This document shows positions 1-13,400 of a stretch of DNA of 64,000 nucleotides, one piece after another. The position numbers and the translations under genes are program-made. Where the stretch lies: assembly GCA_039583875.1 (NCBI GenBank), contig CM077165.1, forward strand, positions 71,350,757-71,414,756, written 5' to 3'. The stretch's first letter is position 1, and every line of letters starts with the position of its first letter. A model generated the notes under the pieces. That model had not been told where the DNA came from. It made no database searches and worked only from the letters and a program-made list of their open reading frames with translations. The stretch is from Platanthera guangdongensis. Lineage: Eukaryota > Streptophyta > Magnoliopsida > Asparagales > Orchidaceae.

Positions 1-335
1 AAGCTCATTGGTGCCCAGGACACCTGATCAACTCATCCTACAGTGGATTCCTACCTAGGGTGGTAGAAGAGTGGATGTACCCAAGTTTAGCTGAATCACT
101 ATAGCTCCTTGTGTCTTCTGGCTTGCTTGTCTTTATTTTTGTTTCTGGCTGTGATTGGTTTGTGATCTGTGATTAGTTTCTTTTGCAGATTGTAATTAGA
201 TAGCTGTTGTGTTTAGACTTAATATTTGCTTCCCTATTCACTCAGATTACAACAATTGTTGTAAAAAGTTTTTAAGCACCATACACTATTCACCCCCCTC
301 CCTCTAGAGTATATCAGATCTAGCTTGCACTTTCA
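1..335 (+). repeat. 5' LTR of the SIRE-like element, right end only
   Basis: This matches the 3' LTR copy at 21999-22259 plus 34642-34711 with roughly a dozen substitutions and one 4-bp length difference. It ends in TTTCA, followed directly by a primer-binding site, so the LTR end is well fixed at 335. The missing part of the LTR lies left of the window. Confidence 0.85.
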
Positions 336-336
336 A

Positions 337-349
337 TTAGTATCAAAGC
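337..349 (+). other. Primer-binding site, initiator Met-tRNA type, degraded
   Basis: TTAGTATCAAAGC differs at two positions from the usual plant copia primer site TTGGTATCAGAGC and lies one base after the LTR end. Both changes are G to A, as expected from cytosine deamination on the other strand. Confidence 0.7.
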
Positions 350-465
350 GAGGTTGGTTAAACATACCACACCTTGGTGGTTGCACAGGCTAACACCTGA
401 ACCCAAAGATCCCTAGTTAGATCTGCTTGTTTTGATTTTGTTATTAGATTATTTCTTCACAAATC

Positions 466-2485
466 ATGGCTCAAAACAAAGATTATGCTAGCACCACACC
501 TCCAGTGTGCAATCTGTCTAAGTTTGCACTTTGGAAAGCAAGGATTAGACTATACATGAATTCTATTGACGAGGACATTTTTAATTCTGTTTTGACAGTT
601 TGTCCAAGACCTCCAGAGAACACAAGCACAAATGTTGTACCACCTCCATCAGGCACAGATGCTGATATCAAGAAGTGGAAGGTTGCAGATGCAAAGGCTA
701 TGAACATCTTAGCCCAGACTATGTCTGATGACATTTTCCAAAAGGTGGCTGAATGCAATTCAGCAAAGGAAATCTGAGATAAGCTCTCTGAAATAGTCTC
801 AGGATCAGCTGATGAAAGAAAGGACACGAGATCCCACCTCATATCCCAATATGAGAATTTCAAGAAAGGAGAAGCTGAGCCAGTAGCTGAAATGTATAAC
901 AGGCTCAGTCTAATAGTCAATGAACTCAAGACTTTGGATAAAGAGATCTCACTAACCGATCTTAATGACAAAATTCTAATGTGCTTCCCAAGCACTTGGG
1001 ATTCAAGAATCTGGCCAATCAAGGATGCCAGAAGTCTGAATGAGATCACCACAGAAGCTCTTTTGGGTAAGCTCAAATCTTATGAGCTGCTCATTAAGAA
1101 TAGAGAAGAAGAGCAGAAGGCTGCCTCACCAGCCACAAGGAAAGAAAAGACAATAGCTTTCAAAGCCACTGAAGATCAGCCTAAAGATAAAGTCACGGGC
1201 AATGATGAGCTACTTAGTCTGCTGGCCAAAAGATTTTACAAGATGGCCAGAAAGAACTTCAGAAAGAGATCATACAAAGAGCATGATAAGCCAAGGTATG
1301 ATAAGTCAAATAATAAATAAATTGTTTGCTTTGGTTGCAAGAAACCAGGGCACATTGTACCTGACTGTCCAGAGAACAAAAACAAGGACAGAAAGGATAA
1401 GAAAGAAAGAAAGAAGAAGAGATAGAGACTTCAAGAAGAATGGCAATGGCAAACCCTCCTCAAGCAAGAACAAACACATAAGGAAGGGGTTTGTTGCTGA
1501 ATCCTGGAGTGAAACTGAAGAAGAATTAGAAGCTTCATCCAGCTCAAGTGATGATGAAGATGATGCTGAAGAGAAGGAGTTTTGTATGATGGCAATCAAT
1601 GCCTCTCAACATAATTCAGATGCAGAAGAGTCAGAGTCATACTCAGAGACTCAACTTGAAGAGGACCAGGTAATTAGTTCTTTTGATTTCAATTCAGAGG
1701 ACTTTAAATCTGAGTTTAAAGCATTATGTTTAGACTTACTAAAATCTGAGAAGGAAATTATCACTCTCAGAAATCATTTATCTGAACATAGTTTCTTAAA
1801 GTTAGAAAACCTCAAACTCTCCCAGGAGTTGGAGTGCTGTAGGGAGCAGATAGCTTCACTGAAAGGTGAGTTATCAGAGGCCAAGAAGCTTGAAGAATCC
1901 CTTAATGGGAGAAGTATCAAGCTGATGGACATCACAAGCACAGTGAACTCCAGATTCAATAGTACACTGGGCTTGGGTGCTTCATCCAGCCAACCTATAG
2001 TTCTAACAACCCCAATCAAGTTTATTTCTGATAAAGGGAAGGGAGTTGTAGAGGTAGCTAAGAAAAATTCTGATCTGCCTAAGAAAGCCAAGTTCTAGCA
2101 GAAATCGTCGAACGGAGCTCGACGATCACCGAACGCAGATCGACGATCTCAGGCAAAATCGTCGAACTCAGGTCGACGATCTCTAATTCCTGAACTCTGC
2201 CACAGTCGACCGTCGAACGAAGCTCGATGATCTAACCCAAGATCGTCGAACGCTGCTCCACGATCGTCGAATAGAGATCAGAGCTCTGGAAATTCTTTCA
2301 AGGGAAAATCAAAATCCAATCCTATGGGTCCTTCATCCCAAATCTTTAACCCTTATACTGAATGGATAATACCTCCAAGGAGATATCATCCTGAAGTTTA
2401 TAAGAGTCAACCTGGGATGTCTTTTATTTCTGAGTTTAAAGGTTATCAACCTAGGCCCAAGGTAAACTGGGTCAAAAACAAATGA
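466..2485 (+). pseudogene. gag: Copia gag, SIRE-like, with stops and a frameshift
   Basis: The start at 466 (MAQNKDYAST) opens a copia gag with the usual SKFALWKARI region early on. The frame is broken by TGA at 775 (from an expected Trp codon) and TAA at 1318. A CCHC zinc knuckle follows at about 1327-1368 (CFGCKKPGHIVPDC). Near 1420 the frame shifts by one and continues as an acidic, Ser-rich and probably coiled-coil stretch to TAG at 2096. The same frame then crosses the palindrome array at 2100-2275, which it reads as Ser/Arg-rich sequence, and ends at TGA 2483. Gag forms the particle that packages the element RNA. This copy cannot make a full protein. The long acidic and coiled-coil tail fits the large gag of the SIRE lineage. 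Confidence 0.8.
2100..2275 (+). repeat. Array of TCGTCGA/TCGACGA inverted repeats inside gag-pol
   Basis: Several units have the arms ATCGTCGA and TCGACGAT separated by about 7 nt. The same units occur between pol and the third ORF (about 5745-6000) and in the LTR (about 20870-21150). Here they sit in a protein-coding linker between gag and protease, and the frame stays open except for one CGA to TGA change at about 2228. Confidence 0.8.
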
Positions 2486-2489
2486 ATTA

Positions 2490-5400
2490 TTTTATGTGCA
2501 GTTGAAGACCTATCCAACATCAAACAAGCAATGGTACTTGGATAGTGGGTGCTCAAATCACATGACAGGAAACAAGGACAACCTCACATCCTTTATAACC
2601 AAGCTTGGACCCAAAGTCATATTTGGTGATTCAAACTTTTGACAAACTAAAGGATATGGTGCAGTCCAGATTGGGACAGTGACATTTAAGAAGGTAGCCT
2701 ATGTGGAAGGACTGAAGCACAATTTGATCAGCATCAGTCAGCTATGTGATGAAGGATACCAGGCGACTTTCAGCAAAGCCTTATGCAAGATCAAGTCAGA
2801 GGACAACACAACTGTGTTGACAGGTAAAAGGAAAGGTAACATCTACTTAGTAGATTTTCTTTCAACAGATGTAGACATTTGCCTGTTTAATTCTGTTTGT
2901 AGACCAAATGTTTTATAGCATAAGAGACTAGGGCATTTAAACCTTAGAACCATTGCTAGGCTTTCCAAGGAAAACCTTGTTAGAGGACTACCTTCTGGCC
3001 CCTACAAGAAGGAAGGACTCTGCAGTGCTTGTCAATTAGGCAAGCAAACTAAAAATAGTTTCAGGTCACTTAATAAGAGTGATTCACCTTGGATTTTGTA
3101 TCTGTTATACATGGATCTTTTTGGACCTATTACAGTACAAAGCTTAGGAGGGAAATCTTACACTTTAGTAGTTGTAGATGACTTCTCTAGATTCACATGG
3201 GTGTTCTTTCTGAGGAAGAAGTCTGATAACTTTAAGTGTTTGACAGAGTTTCTCAAATGTATACAGATTGAGTTCAATACTCACATTGCCCTGATCAGAA
3301 GTGATCATGGGACAGAGTTTGATTCTCTTCTTATGCAAGAGTTCTGTCAGAGTGAAGGGATCAGGCATACTTTCTCAGCTCCTAGAACTCCTCAACAAAA
3401 TGGGGTAGCTGAAAGGAAAAATAGAACCCTTATTGAATCTGCCACTACATTGTTATCAGATGCTCACCTTCCTCTATCTTTTTGGGCAGAGGCAGTGAAC
3501 ACCTCCAACTATGTGCTGAACAGAAGTTTAATACATAAACTAAAGGGCAAGACTCCCTATGAATTACTCAAAGGGAAGAAACCTAAAGTTGATTGTTTTA
3601 GAATTTTTGGTTGTATTTGTTATATACATAATAATGACAAGAGATATTTAGCAAAATTTCAAGCTAAAGCTGATGAAAGAGTGTTTCTGGGATACTCCAT
3701 GATCAGTAAGGCTTATAGGGTTTATAATAAATCATCTCTTAAAATTGAGGAATCTGTTCACATATCATTTGATGAATCTAACATGTCTTTCAAGGAGAAG
3801 AAAACTTCTACCATAGAACCTTTGCAGGTACATTCTCTTGCTGAAGATTTGAACAGGTTACAGGTTACTCAAAAAGAGGAAAGCAGTGAAGATGAAGAAA
3901 GCATTCAACATATTGAAGAGAAACAACTTGAAGAGCCAGTTGTTGTACCACAAGAGGAAACAACAACACAGGTTGGTGAATAATCAACACCCCCTGTTGA
4001 TTTAGTAACATCAAGAGACCATCCAATTTCCCAAGTAATTGGAGACATCTCAGCTGGCGTGCAAACCAGAAATCAGGTAAACCAAAACCTGTTGCTCACT
4101 TGCTTCATATCTCAAATTGAACCTCAATCCATTCAAGATGCAGAGCAAGATCCACACTGGATCATTGCAATGCAAGAAGAGTTGCATCAATTTGAAAGAA
4201 ACAAAGTTTGGGAACTAATGTCAAGGCCTAAGGATCACTCCATTGTTGGAACAAAGTGGGTATTCAGAAATAAATTGGATGATCAAGGAGTAATTGTAAG
4301 GAACAAGGCAAGGCTAGTTGCTCAAGGATACTCTCAAGAAGAAGGCATAGACTATGACCAGACTTTTGCACCAGTTGCAAGATTGGAAGCCATCAGAATC
4401 TTCTTAGCTTATGCAGCACACAAAGGCTTCAAGGTATACCAGATGGATGTAAAGAGTGCATTTCTAAATGGAGACATCAAAGAAGAAGTCTATGTCAAAC
4501 AACCTCCAGGTTTTATCTCTCCAACTTATCCTGATTATGTTTTTAAGATGAACAAAGCATTATATGGTCTCAAGCAAGCTCCTAGAGCATGGTATGAGAC
4601 CCTAGCATGCTTCCTTCTGGAAAATGAATTTATAAGGGGTAGAGTAGACCAAACTCTTTTCATTAGAATCCATAAGTCCCATACCCTACTAGTACAGATT
4701 TATGTAGATGATTTTATTTTTGGCTCTACTGATTCAAATTTGTGCAGAAGGTTCTCCAACCTAATGCATTCTAAATTTGAAATGAGTAGCATGGGTGAGC
4801 TATCCTTCTTTCTAGGATTGTAAGTCAAACAACATGCTGAAGGCATCTTTATTTCGCAAACCAAGTATGCAAATGAATCGGTTAAGAAATTTGGTATGTC
4901 TGAAGCATCTTGTATGAAAACACCTATGCTTACTAATGATGTACTGGATGCTGATGAACATGGGAAACCTGTTGATCAGACAACATATAGAGCAATGATT
5001 GGCTCTTTACTGTACCTTACAGCTAGTAGACCTGATATAATGTTTGCTACATGCATATGTGCTAGATTCCAAGTGAGCCCTAGAGAGTCAGACCTAACAT
5101 TAGTAAAAAGGATTCTCAGGTATGTTAAAAGTTGTCCAAATCTAGGTCTCTGGTATCCAAAAGATTCAGCATTTGAATTTACTGGATTTTCTGATGCTGA
5201 TTATGCTGGATGCAGAATTAACAGGAAAAGCACCAGTGGAACTTGTCAGTTTCTTGGTGACAGACTTGTCTCTTGGTTTTGCAAGAAACAAACATTTGTG
5301 TCAACTTCAACTGCTGAAGCTGAATATATGGCTGCAGGTAGCTATTGTTCACAAATATTGTGGATTCAAAACCAACTCCTAGACTATGGCTACAACTTAG

Positions 5401-5621
5401 AGAAGTCTAAAATATTTTGTGATAACACCAGTGCTATTTCTATAGCCCAAAATCCAGTCCTCCATAGTTGGACAAAACACATAGAAATTAGGCATCACTT
5501 CTTAAGGGATAATGTTGAGAAGAATAAAATTGAACTTCAATATATCCCAACTGATTTGCAAAGGGGAGATATTTTCACCAAACCCTTGGATGAAAAGAAA
5601 CACACCTTCTTCCTAAATTAG
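2490..5621 (+). pseudogene. pol: Copia pol: protease, integrase, reverse transcriptase, RNase H
   Basis: One reading frame carries all domains. The protease motif WYLDSGCSNHMTG is at 2532-2570. The GAG-pre-integrase zinc region (HKRLGHLNL through CSACQLGKQ) is at about 2925-3055. The integrase core has MDLFGP at about 3110, SDHGTEF at about 3303 and the conserved Glu in NGVAERKNRT at about 3405. The reverse transcriptase has [34 protein letters not shown] and the active site YVDDFIF at about 4701. RNase H has FSDADYAGC at about 5190 and TAEAEYMAA at about 5310. Stops at about 2640, 2916, 3981 and 4821 interrupt it, so it is a pseudogene although the catalytic motifs remain. The gag-to-pol junction needs a frame change. 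Confidence 0.9.
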
Positions 5622-6153
5622 TTAGGAATGTTAGATGGAGGAAGTCTATAATAAGTTCCAAGATTTTAAAACTTTAAAAATTGACCAAGACTAGGGAAAC
5701 ATCTTGATTTTTCTAGTGTCTAGAGTGTATTCCTGGTCTCTGAATTGTGCTCGACGATTTTCCCCCAGATCGTCGAACGGAGATCGACGCTTTCCGAAAT
5801 CGTCGACCTAAGTTCAGCGCTTCTCAGATAGTGTTCAACTATCTCTCCAGGTCAACGATCGTCGAACGGAGCTCGACGATTTTGTTTCCTGAACTATCGT
5901 CGAACGGAGATCGACGCTCTTCAATATCGTCGAACGGAGATCGACGATATTGAAGACCTTTCAAATTCCTTTAGAAGCCCCGATCGTCGAACTGAGTTCA
6001 ACGATCTTTCCTTTTTTGCGTCGAACCCTAATATAAAATTCATTTTTCGGCTGTCGTTCTCCTTTTGCGCTTTCAATCTTTCTGCAAAAATTCTCTTTCC
6101 CTCCAAACATCTCTACACTTGGTCGTTTTGGTTGTTGATTTTTACAGGTAACC
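5622..6153 (+). repeat. Pol to third-ORF spacer with the second TCGTCGA palindrome array
   Basis: After the pol stop there are about 120 bases without recognisable content. From about 5747 to 6003 there follow at least six units with TCGTCGAACGGAGATCGACG-type inverted arms, as at 2100-2275. From 6004 to 6153 lies a short T-rich leader ending in an acceptor-like TTTTTACAG at about 6139-6147, just before the ATG of the third ORF at 6154. That acceptor suggests a spliced subgenomic mRNA for the third ORF, which is inference. Confidence 0.65.
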
Positions 6154-7428
6154 ATGGCCGTTTCAGTTGCCGTTCTAGCCGCAATGAAATTCGATGCTGG
6201 ATTTGATATTGACATGGAGTCTTTCAGCACCACTGATCAGGTTTTTCAAGACATTCTAGAATTGTTCAAGGAGCAGAAGCTCGTTACCATCATGTCCACA
6301 AGAATCAAATTAGCTGTTGATGAGATTAAAGAGTGGGTCTATACTGCCCACAACCAGGACCAAAATACAGTGATTGGTTCAATTTCTGGAACCCAGGTAC
6401 CTTTGACTCCTGCTATTCTGACAGAGGTTTTTGAATTAAGTTTTGGAAGAGATTCTGCTGAGTTATCTGGAGAAGAATTTTCTGATTTACTTGCAAGAAT
6501 GGGTCACTCTGATGTTAACCCTAGCAAACTGCTGAAAAAGAACTTAGCTGTGGAATATCGATTTTTAACTGATGTAGTGGGAAAGGTTCTGCTGGCCAAG
6601 CATTCAGCACATGATACTATCTCTAGGTATCAGCTGTGCTTGATGGGTGCCATTGTGGATAAGAAATAGTTAAACTGGGGAGAGGTCTTCTTTGACCTGA
6701 TTAAGAAGAAAATAAATAAGAATTTTGTTAATTATGAGAGGATTCTAGGGCTGTTTCTCCATAACAGATGCCCTGCCCTGCTTGTATCTTCTGGGATGCA
6801 TATCAATGCCTCAAAGAGGCTGTCCTGTGCCCTCTTTGACAAATGGGACAGGCAGATAGTGAAGCCTAGCAGGCCCTCTACAAGCACAAATTCAGGCACA
6901 AGGACTGTAACAGTCTCTTCCCCTCAAGTCTCTGCCCCTGCAGATGACATGCCTGCTGCTGCTTCTCCTTCTCCTCCTCCTCCTATTCCATCTCCACCAG
7001 TCACATCCACCACTCAAATTTCATCCACAATCATCATTTCTAGCCCATCTCCAACATCAATTCCATCTCCAATTCCAACTATTCCAATAACAGAAGAAAT
7101 TTTCCACCCATTACACCACTACCCTCAACCAGACATTGACACATCCAACATTCCATCATTCAATCTTCTAGATGATTCCTTCATGGATGATTCGCCCTCA
7201 TCCCCTCCTGATCTACCCTCCTCATCCACCTCATATCAACAACTTCTGCAATACATCATTGATCAACCCTCTTTCACACCCTCTATCTCCATACCACTGT
7301 CTTCCATTTCCACCATCCCCACACCTCAACACTCACTTCCCCCATACACCAGCTCTCCACCAACATCACCAATTGCTCCACCATCCTTCTCGACCTCTAC
7401 TCAAGTCCCTGCTGAGCAAGTAGATATC
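6154..7428 (+). pseudogene. Third ORF of the SIRE-like element, N-terminal part, split by the Tekay insertion
   Basis: An ATG at 6154 opens a frame of about 425 codons with one TAG at 6667. The first 200 residues are globular and mixed charged, and I do not recognise the family securely. Residues from about 235 on are a long Pro/Ser/Thr-rich tract with repeated PSPPPP-like runs. The frame runs exactly into the Tekay LTR at 7429 and resumes in the same frame after the duplicated target (18730 on), so this was one ORF of about 1030 codons. SIRE elements have an extra ORF in this position, often called env-like. I see no clear signal peptide or membrane anchor in this part, so an envelope role is not supported here. 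Confidence 0.7.
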
Positions 7429-10405
7429 TGTCACAACCCGCATTTTCTCAACGGTAAAAATCGTATCAGAGTAAGAGAAAACACGTGTCGTGATGCCATG
7501 TCGTGCAGGGGATAACTGCACACGCTCAGGCAAAACTCCAGACGTTAGATTTTAAGGAAAAACGTTGATTAAATATGAAAGAAAATCAGTTAAGTTGAAT
7601 GGCCGTATCCCTCGGCACAGTGGATCAGCTAGTCCACGGTTAAAATTATATCTATTCGCAGCAGAAAATACTTTGGTTCAATTAAGTTGACACCCTAGAT
7701 ACACACGAGAGTCCCCGGGGGACGACTCATGGTATGCACGACTCTAAGGTGAATATTATAGGTATAAAAGATAGTGTTTTACGCTGAGGAAAAATAGTGT
7801 CTTTGTTTTAGAAAACATGTTATGCATGAAGTACATATATTAATACTTTTAGGTTTTAAAATATCTAACATGCAACCTAGCATAAATCCTTCCCAGAATC
7901 AATTAACCAACCACAAGTAGGCAAAATCAGTAGTTTAAATTCATACCCAGCATCACAAGAAGCCACCAGTGGGCGTCAACAACCTGACACGAACCCTCTG
8001 GCGAGTATGTATCTCTATACAGAAGAGTAAAGAACTACCTCACAACAAAACGGGGATCAGCTACCCCAGCAACCCTAGAGGCCACCAACAGCCCCTCCAA
8101 AAAAACTAGCCGCTGAACCAGCTACAACCTGGACCTGAGGCATTCAAGAAAAGAACACCTCAGCAAGGAAACAATCAAAAGGTAAAATAGAGCAATAAAT
8201 TAATTAGCAAATAAGAAGAAGGGTTTACCAACCCGGCAACAAACTGCAATAAGCAAAAGAAAAGGGGATGACAGTAAGATAAAAAAATGCTGTCAAAAAC
8301 ACCGCAGAGCACACCAAGTGCGAGCAATAAAACCAATATGCCTTACCAAGAGAGAGCCTGCAATAGCATCAAGACATATACATATGCCAAAAGAGAAGAA
8401 AGCATAAACAAGAAAGGGACTAACAGTCCTAACACGTGGGTAAGCGGCAGTGGTCAAAACATGGGTCTGAATACATAACCAAAATCAGACCCAAAAAGGG
8501 CTAAGGGGTCAAACAGTGGCAGCTTTAGGGTCCCACACACACCAACCCAAACCGGGGCAAAAGGCGGTGGTCACAGCTCTCCACATAAAACCACCCCTCC
8601 AGAGGCCACCAAAACTCCACCACCTGCCACAACCCAAGAGTCGGCATGCAGAAATTAGCCGAACACCCAATGCCTCCCCATAGGGAAAAAGTCACTCTAA
8701 CAATCCTAAGAAACACACGAACATAAGGCAAAAACGTCGGGTCCAACCGACGCGGCCTTGCACGCCTAACCCGAACCAACCCCGAGTCTACCTGACCCCA
8801 AAACAAGTGCAACACCCAGTGTCGACACGATGTGTCGACACCACGACAAGACGGTGTCGACACAAGGTGTCGACACAACCGCGGCCGGTGTCGACACCAA
8901 GTGTCGACACAACCGCGGCCGGTGTCGACACAAGGTGTCAACACAACCGCGGCCGGTGTCGACACAAGGTGTCGACACAACCGCGGCCGGTGTCGACACC
9001 AAGTGTTCGACACCACAGCGGCCGGTGTCGAGACAAGGTGTCGACACTGCCGCGGCTGGTGTCGACACCAAGTGTCGACACCACTGCGGCCGGTGTCGAC
9101 ACAAGGTGTCGACACTGCCGCTGCCGGTGTCGACACCAAGTGTCGACACCACTGCGGCCGGTGTCGACACAAGGTGTCGACACGGCCGCTGCTGGTGTCG
9201 ACACCAAGTGTCGACACCACTGCGGCCGGTGTCGACACAAGGTGTCGACACTGCCGCTGCTGGTGTCGACACCAAGTGTCGACACCACTGCGGCCGGTGT
9301 CGATACAAGGTGTCGACACTGCCGCTGCTGGTGTCGACACCAAGTGTCGACACCACGACTGGCCGGTGTCGACACCAAGTGTCGACACCAAGACTGGCCG
9401 GTGTCGACACAACGGTGTCGACACCCCAACTGGCTACAGGAGCCAGATCCAGCAAACGACCAAAAGCAAGAACGAGGATTCTCTCTCTCTCTAGAGTACA
9501 ACCTCCATCGGCAATGGCAACTACTCGACCTAAACCGAACCAAAACTGTCCCTATTAGACACAAACCCTCAGGAAAACTGAAATTTAATTGGAACTTTCT
9601 ACACTAACCACGGCATGATCGGGAACGAACCCCAGCGTACACCTAGGATCTAAGCAGGAAAGAGATAAAATTAACTCAGAAGAAAGAAAAAGATCAGCTT
9701 TGGCAAGGATGAGGGGACATCACTTGCCTAAATACCAGAAACTTGGTCGGCGGCCTCCCCCGCTCACGGATTTGGCCGTAGAGTAGCAAGCTGAGGAGCA
9801 GAAAGAAAGCAGATCCCGGCGAGGGCAGTCCAGATCCACTCTCGAAATCAAATTCCGACCGCTAAATCTCCAGGAATCGGCGTCCGAAGGCTAGGGTAGT
9901 CCAGCGGTTCTCTCCCTCTCGCACAGGCGACGGCTTCTTCCAAGCAGAGAAACAGGAAAAGAACAAAATGAACCCAGCCCTAATTCTAACCCAAGACTAT
10001 ATATATATATATCAGTTTTAATAATAAGCAATCAACATAATAATAATTATTTACACTCGGTATAAAAACAACACGAAACCCAAAACTTCTCGGAAAAAGA
10101 CGAAATTCACGTCGCAGCTAAAAACCCACGCTACGAACGCAACTGCGAAGTCGAAATTAGCATTCGACGAACAAAACCCGGGATATCACCACCCGAAGCC
10201 AAAACACAAGCATTCCCTAAGAGGCCCAACCGAGTCATCAAACAGACTCCGGCTAGCTGGGGAATCTTGCTAACAGGCTACAAACAGGCTACACAGGGAA
10301 CCCTAAGAGCTAAGACCACGCTCTACAACGGCAAAAAGCCGGGAATACGCCATCGTAACGCCAGCCAACGATCAAACAAAACACGGAAAAACCGGGGGCG
10401 TTACA
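7429..10405 (-). repeat. 3' LTR of the Tekay element (left copy, 2977 bp)
   Basis: This is the long LTR typical of Tekay elements. It holds a 0.6-kb tandem array of GTGTCGACAC palindromes (8820-9425). The 150-bp length difference from the other copy lies mainly in that array. A microsatellite (ta)n is near 10000-10012. A polypurine tract (minus strand AGGGGGAGTGGC) abuts it at 10406-10417. Confidence 0.92.
8820..9425. repeat. GTGTCGACAC palindrome array in the Tekay LTR, about 36 copies
   Basis: The unit is about 33-34 bp. It pairs the self-complementary GGTGTCGACAC(C/A) with short CCGCGGCC-type or CTGCGGCC-type linkers, alternating aagg and aagt spacers. By eye there are about 36 copies of the 10-mer core, some mutated (tgtcaacac, tgttcgacac, tgtcgagac). 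All six frames stay open through it, which yields Cys/His/Val/Ser/Thr-rich ORFs that are artefacts of the repeat. Confidence 0.93.
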
Positions 10406-10417
10406 GCCACTCCCCCT
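10406..10417 (-). other. Polypurine tract of the Tekay element
   Basis: On the minus strand AGGGGGAGTGGC lies immediately before the TGTAACGCC start of the 3' LTR. This is where plus-strand DNA synthesis is primed in LTR retrotransposons. Confidence 0.8.
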
Positions 10418-10445
10418 AAAAGAAAGTTTCGCCTCGAAACTTTAC

Positions 10446-13400
10446 TCACAACACTCCTATATAGAAGGAGAGAGAAAGAGCCAGGAAAAAGGCTATATAA
10501 ATAAATAAAATAGAACATACCAAGCACAAGATCAGGGGAAACAGATGAGGGTGAGCCTCCCTCATAGCCGACTCCAACTCCCAAGTCGCGCTTTCCACAT
10601 CCTGATTTCTCCATAAAACTTTAACCATAGGAATAATCTTCTTCCGCAACGCCCGAACTTGAGAATCCGAAATGCGAACAGGAACCTCCACATAAGAAAG
10701 ATTCGGCTCCAACAGAGGCACAGAATCCAATACCTGCCTGTCATTTATCACACATTTTCGCAGCTGACTGACGTGAAAGACATCATGCACGCCAGGGAAA
10801 TTTGCAGGCAAAGCCAGCCTGTAGGTTGATACCCCAATCCGCTCAACAATCGGAAAAGGCCCCACGTACCTTGGGTCCAACTTCCTATTCTTGCCAAACC
10901 GCTTGACTCCAATCAACGGGGAGACCTTTAAGAACACTGAGTCCCCCACAGCAAATTCCAAGTCCGATCTACGCCGATTGGCGTTCTTCTCATATCTCTC
11001 CTGGGCTATCCGAAGCTTTTCCCGAATAAGCTTCATAGCGGTTTCCATCTCCTCAAGCGCTTCTGGACCCAACAAAGGTCCCTCGCCAAGCTCAGCCCAA
11101 ATCAAGGGAGTCCTGCAGCGCCTCTCATACAAAGCTTCAAAAGGAGCCATTTGCAAGCTTTCTTGATAACTGTTGTTATATGCGAATTCCATAAGCCGCA
11201 AGCGCTCGTCCCACGCTCCTACGTGGTCCAGAATATAGCATCGGATCATATCTTCCACAATCTGATTTACTCGCTCCGTCTGGCCATTGGTCTGCGGATG
11301 GTAAGCCGTGGAGTATCTCAAATCTGTACCCAACCCTTCTTGAAGGCCCTTCCAAAAACGAGACGTGAACCTGGAGTCTCGATCTGATATGATACTTACG
11401 GGTACACCATGCAATCTGACAACCTCTTCCAGATACAACTCGGCTATCTTCCTCATCGGATAATCGATCTTAAATGGTACGAAATGAGCGCTCTTCGTCA
11501 ATCTGTCTACAATTACCCAAACTGAATCATGCCCCTTAGGAGATCTCGATAAGCCGGTAATGAAATCCATCGAGATACTCTCCCACTTCTACATCGGAAA
11601 CTCCAAGGGAGTCAGCTTGCCACCAGGCCTCCCATGGTCGGCTTTCACACGCCTGCAAGTGAAACACTCTGAAACAAATCTGGCTATGTCCTTCTTCATC
11701 CCGTACCACCAGGCAATCTTTTTTAAATCATGATACATCTTGGTAGACCCTGGATGGTAGGCAACACTAGATCTGTGGGCGTCTCTGCACACCATATCCC
11801 GGATATCTCCAACTGCGGGGATGCAAAACCTGCCACGGTACTTCAAGGTACCCGCATCATCTATAGAGAAGTCTGGTAATTCCCCCTTCTCAGCTCGAAG
11901 ATACAAATGCAGAAGATCGGGATCGTCCTTCTGATGCAGTCTCGTAAGCGCAATCCACGAAGGTTCTGCTACCGCTAAGCTACTCTGCGAATCACATCTT
12001 CCCACAGAAATGTCCATCAACAGAAACTCTTCCACTAGACGCTCGGCGGAAAGATTAAAAATCTTACCTGACTTCCGACTCAGGGCATCAGCCACCACAT
12101 TTGCCTTGCCTGGATGATACTGAATTTCAACATCATAGTCGGCCACGTACTCCAACCACCGCCGCTGGCGCAGATTCAATTCTTTCTGAGTGAAGACATA
12201 CTTCAGACTCTTATGATCCATGAAAATCTTGCACTGCGCGCCATATAGCAAATACCTCCACAATTTCAACGCATAGATCACAACTGCAAACTCCAGGTCA
12301 TGCGTAGGGTAGTTCCTCTCGTGAGTCTTTAGCTGCCTCGACCCGTACGCAACCACCTTCCCGCCCTGCATCAAAACGCAGCCCAGACCGACATGTGACG
12401 CATCCACATAAATATCATACTCACTACCCTCCGTAGGCAAAGACAAAATTGGAGCCGAACATAGCCTTCTTTTTAGTTCCTCAAAAGCCTTCTCACACTT
12501 ACCATCCCATATAAAGGCTACATTCTTCTGCGTCAACTTGGTCAACGGCGCGGACAAGGTAGAGAAACCTTCTACAAATCTTCTATAATAACCAGCCAAA
12601 CCCAAGAACCTTCTGATCTCTTTGGGGGTAACAGGTCTCGCCCATTCCATAACAGCAGCGATCTTTTCTGGGTCCACCGATATTCCCTCCTTATTAATCA
12701 TGTGGCCTAGAAAAGAAACTTGAGGCAATCAAAACTCACATTTGCTCAGCTTGGCGTATAACTTATGGTCTCTCAAAGTCGCCAAGACCAGCCACAAATG
12801 TTGATCATGCTCCTCCGCATCCTTAGAATACACCAAAACATCGTCTATAAAGACAATCACGAACTTATCTAGAAAATCCTTGAAAACTCTGTTCATCAAA
12901 TCCATAAAAGCTGAGGGCGCATTAGTCAAACCAAATGACATAACCAAAAACTCAAAATGCCCATGACGAGAGCGGAACGCCGTCCGCGGAACATCTGACT
13001 CCCTAATCCTCAACTGGTGATAGCCCGAACGAAGATCTATCTTGGAAAACACGACACTACCACACAGTTGGTCAAATAAATCGTCGATTCGCGGCAAAGG
13101 GTACCTGTTCTTAATAGTGACCTTGTTCAGCTCTCTATAGTCGATGCATAACCTCATCGACCCATCCTTCTTTTTAACAAACAGCACTGGCGCACCCCAA
13201 GGCGAAGAACTCGGCCTTATAAAACCTTTTGCCAACAACTCATCCAGCTGAATTCGCAACTCCTCCAGCTCTCGCGGGGCCATCTAGTACGGCGCCTTTA
13301 CAATAGGACGCGTGCCTGGCTCCAAATCTATCGCAAACTCGACATCTCGATCGGGTGGAAGACCGGGAAGATCGTCTGGAAACACATCAGAAAAGTCACA

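Noticed and set aside
8820..9425. CRISPR-like array
   Set aside because: The units are palindromic direct repeats with nearly identical linkers and no unique spacers, in a plant LTR. No cas genes.
8807..9607. Overlapping Cys/His/Val/Ser-rich ORFs on both strands of the Tekay LTR (also 17235-17928)
   Set aside because: The palindromic repeat lacks stop codons in all frames, so long ORFs appear in five or six frames at once. No start context, no conserved frame and no known domain.
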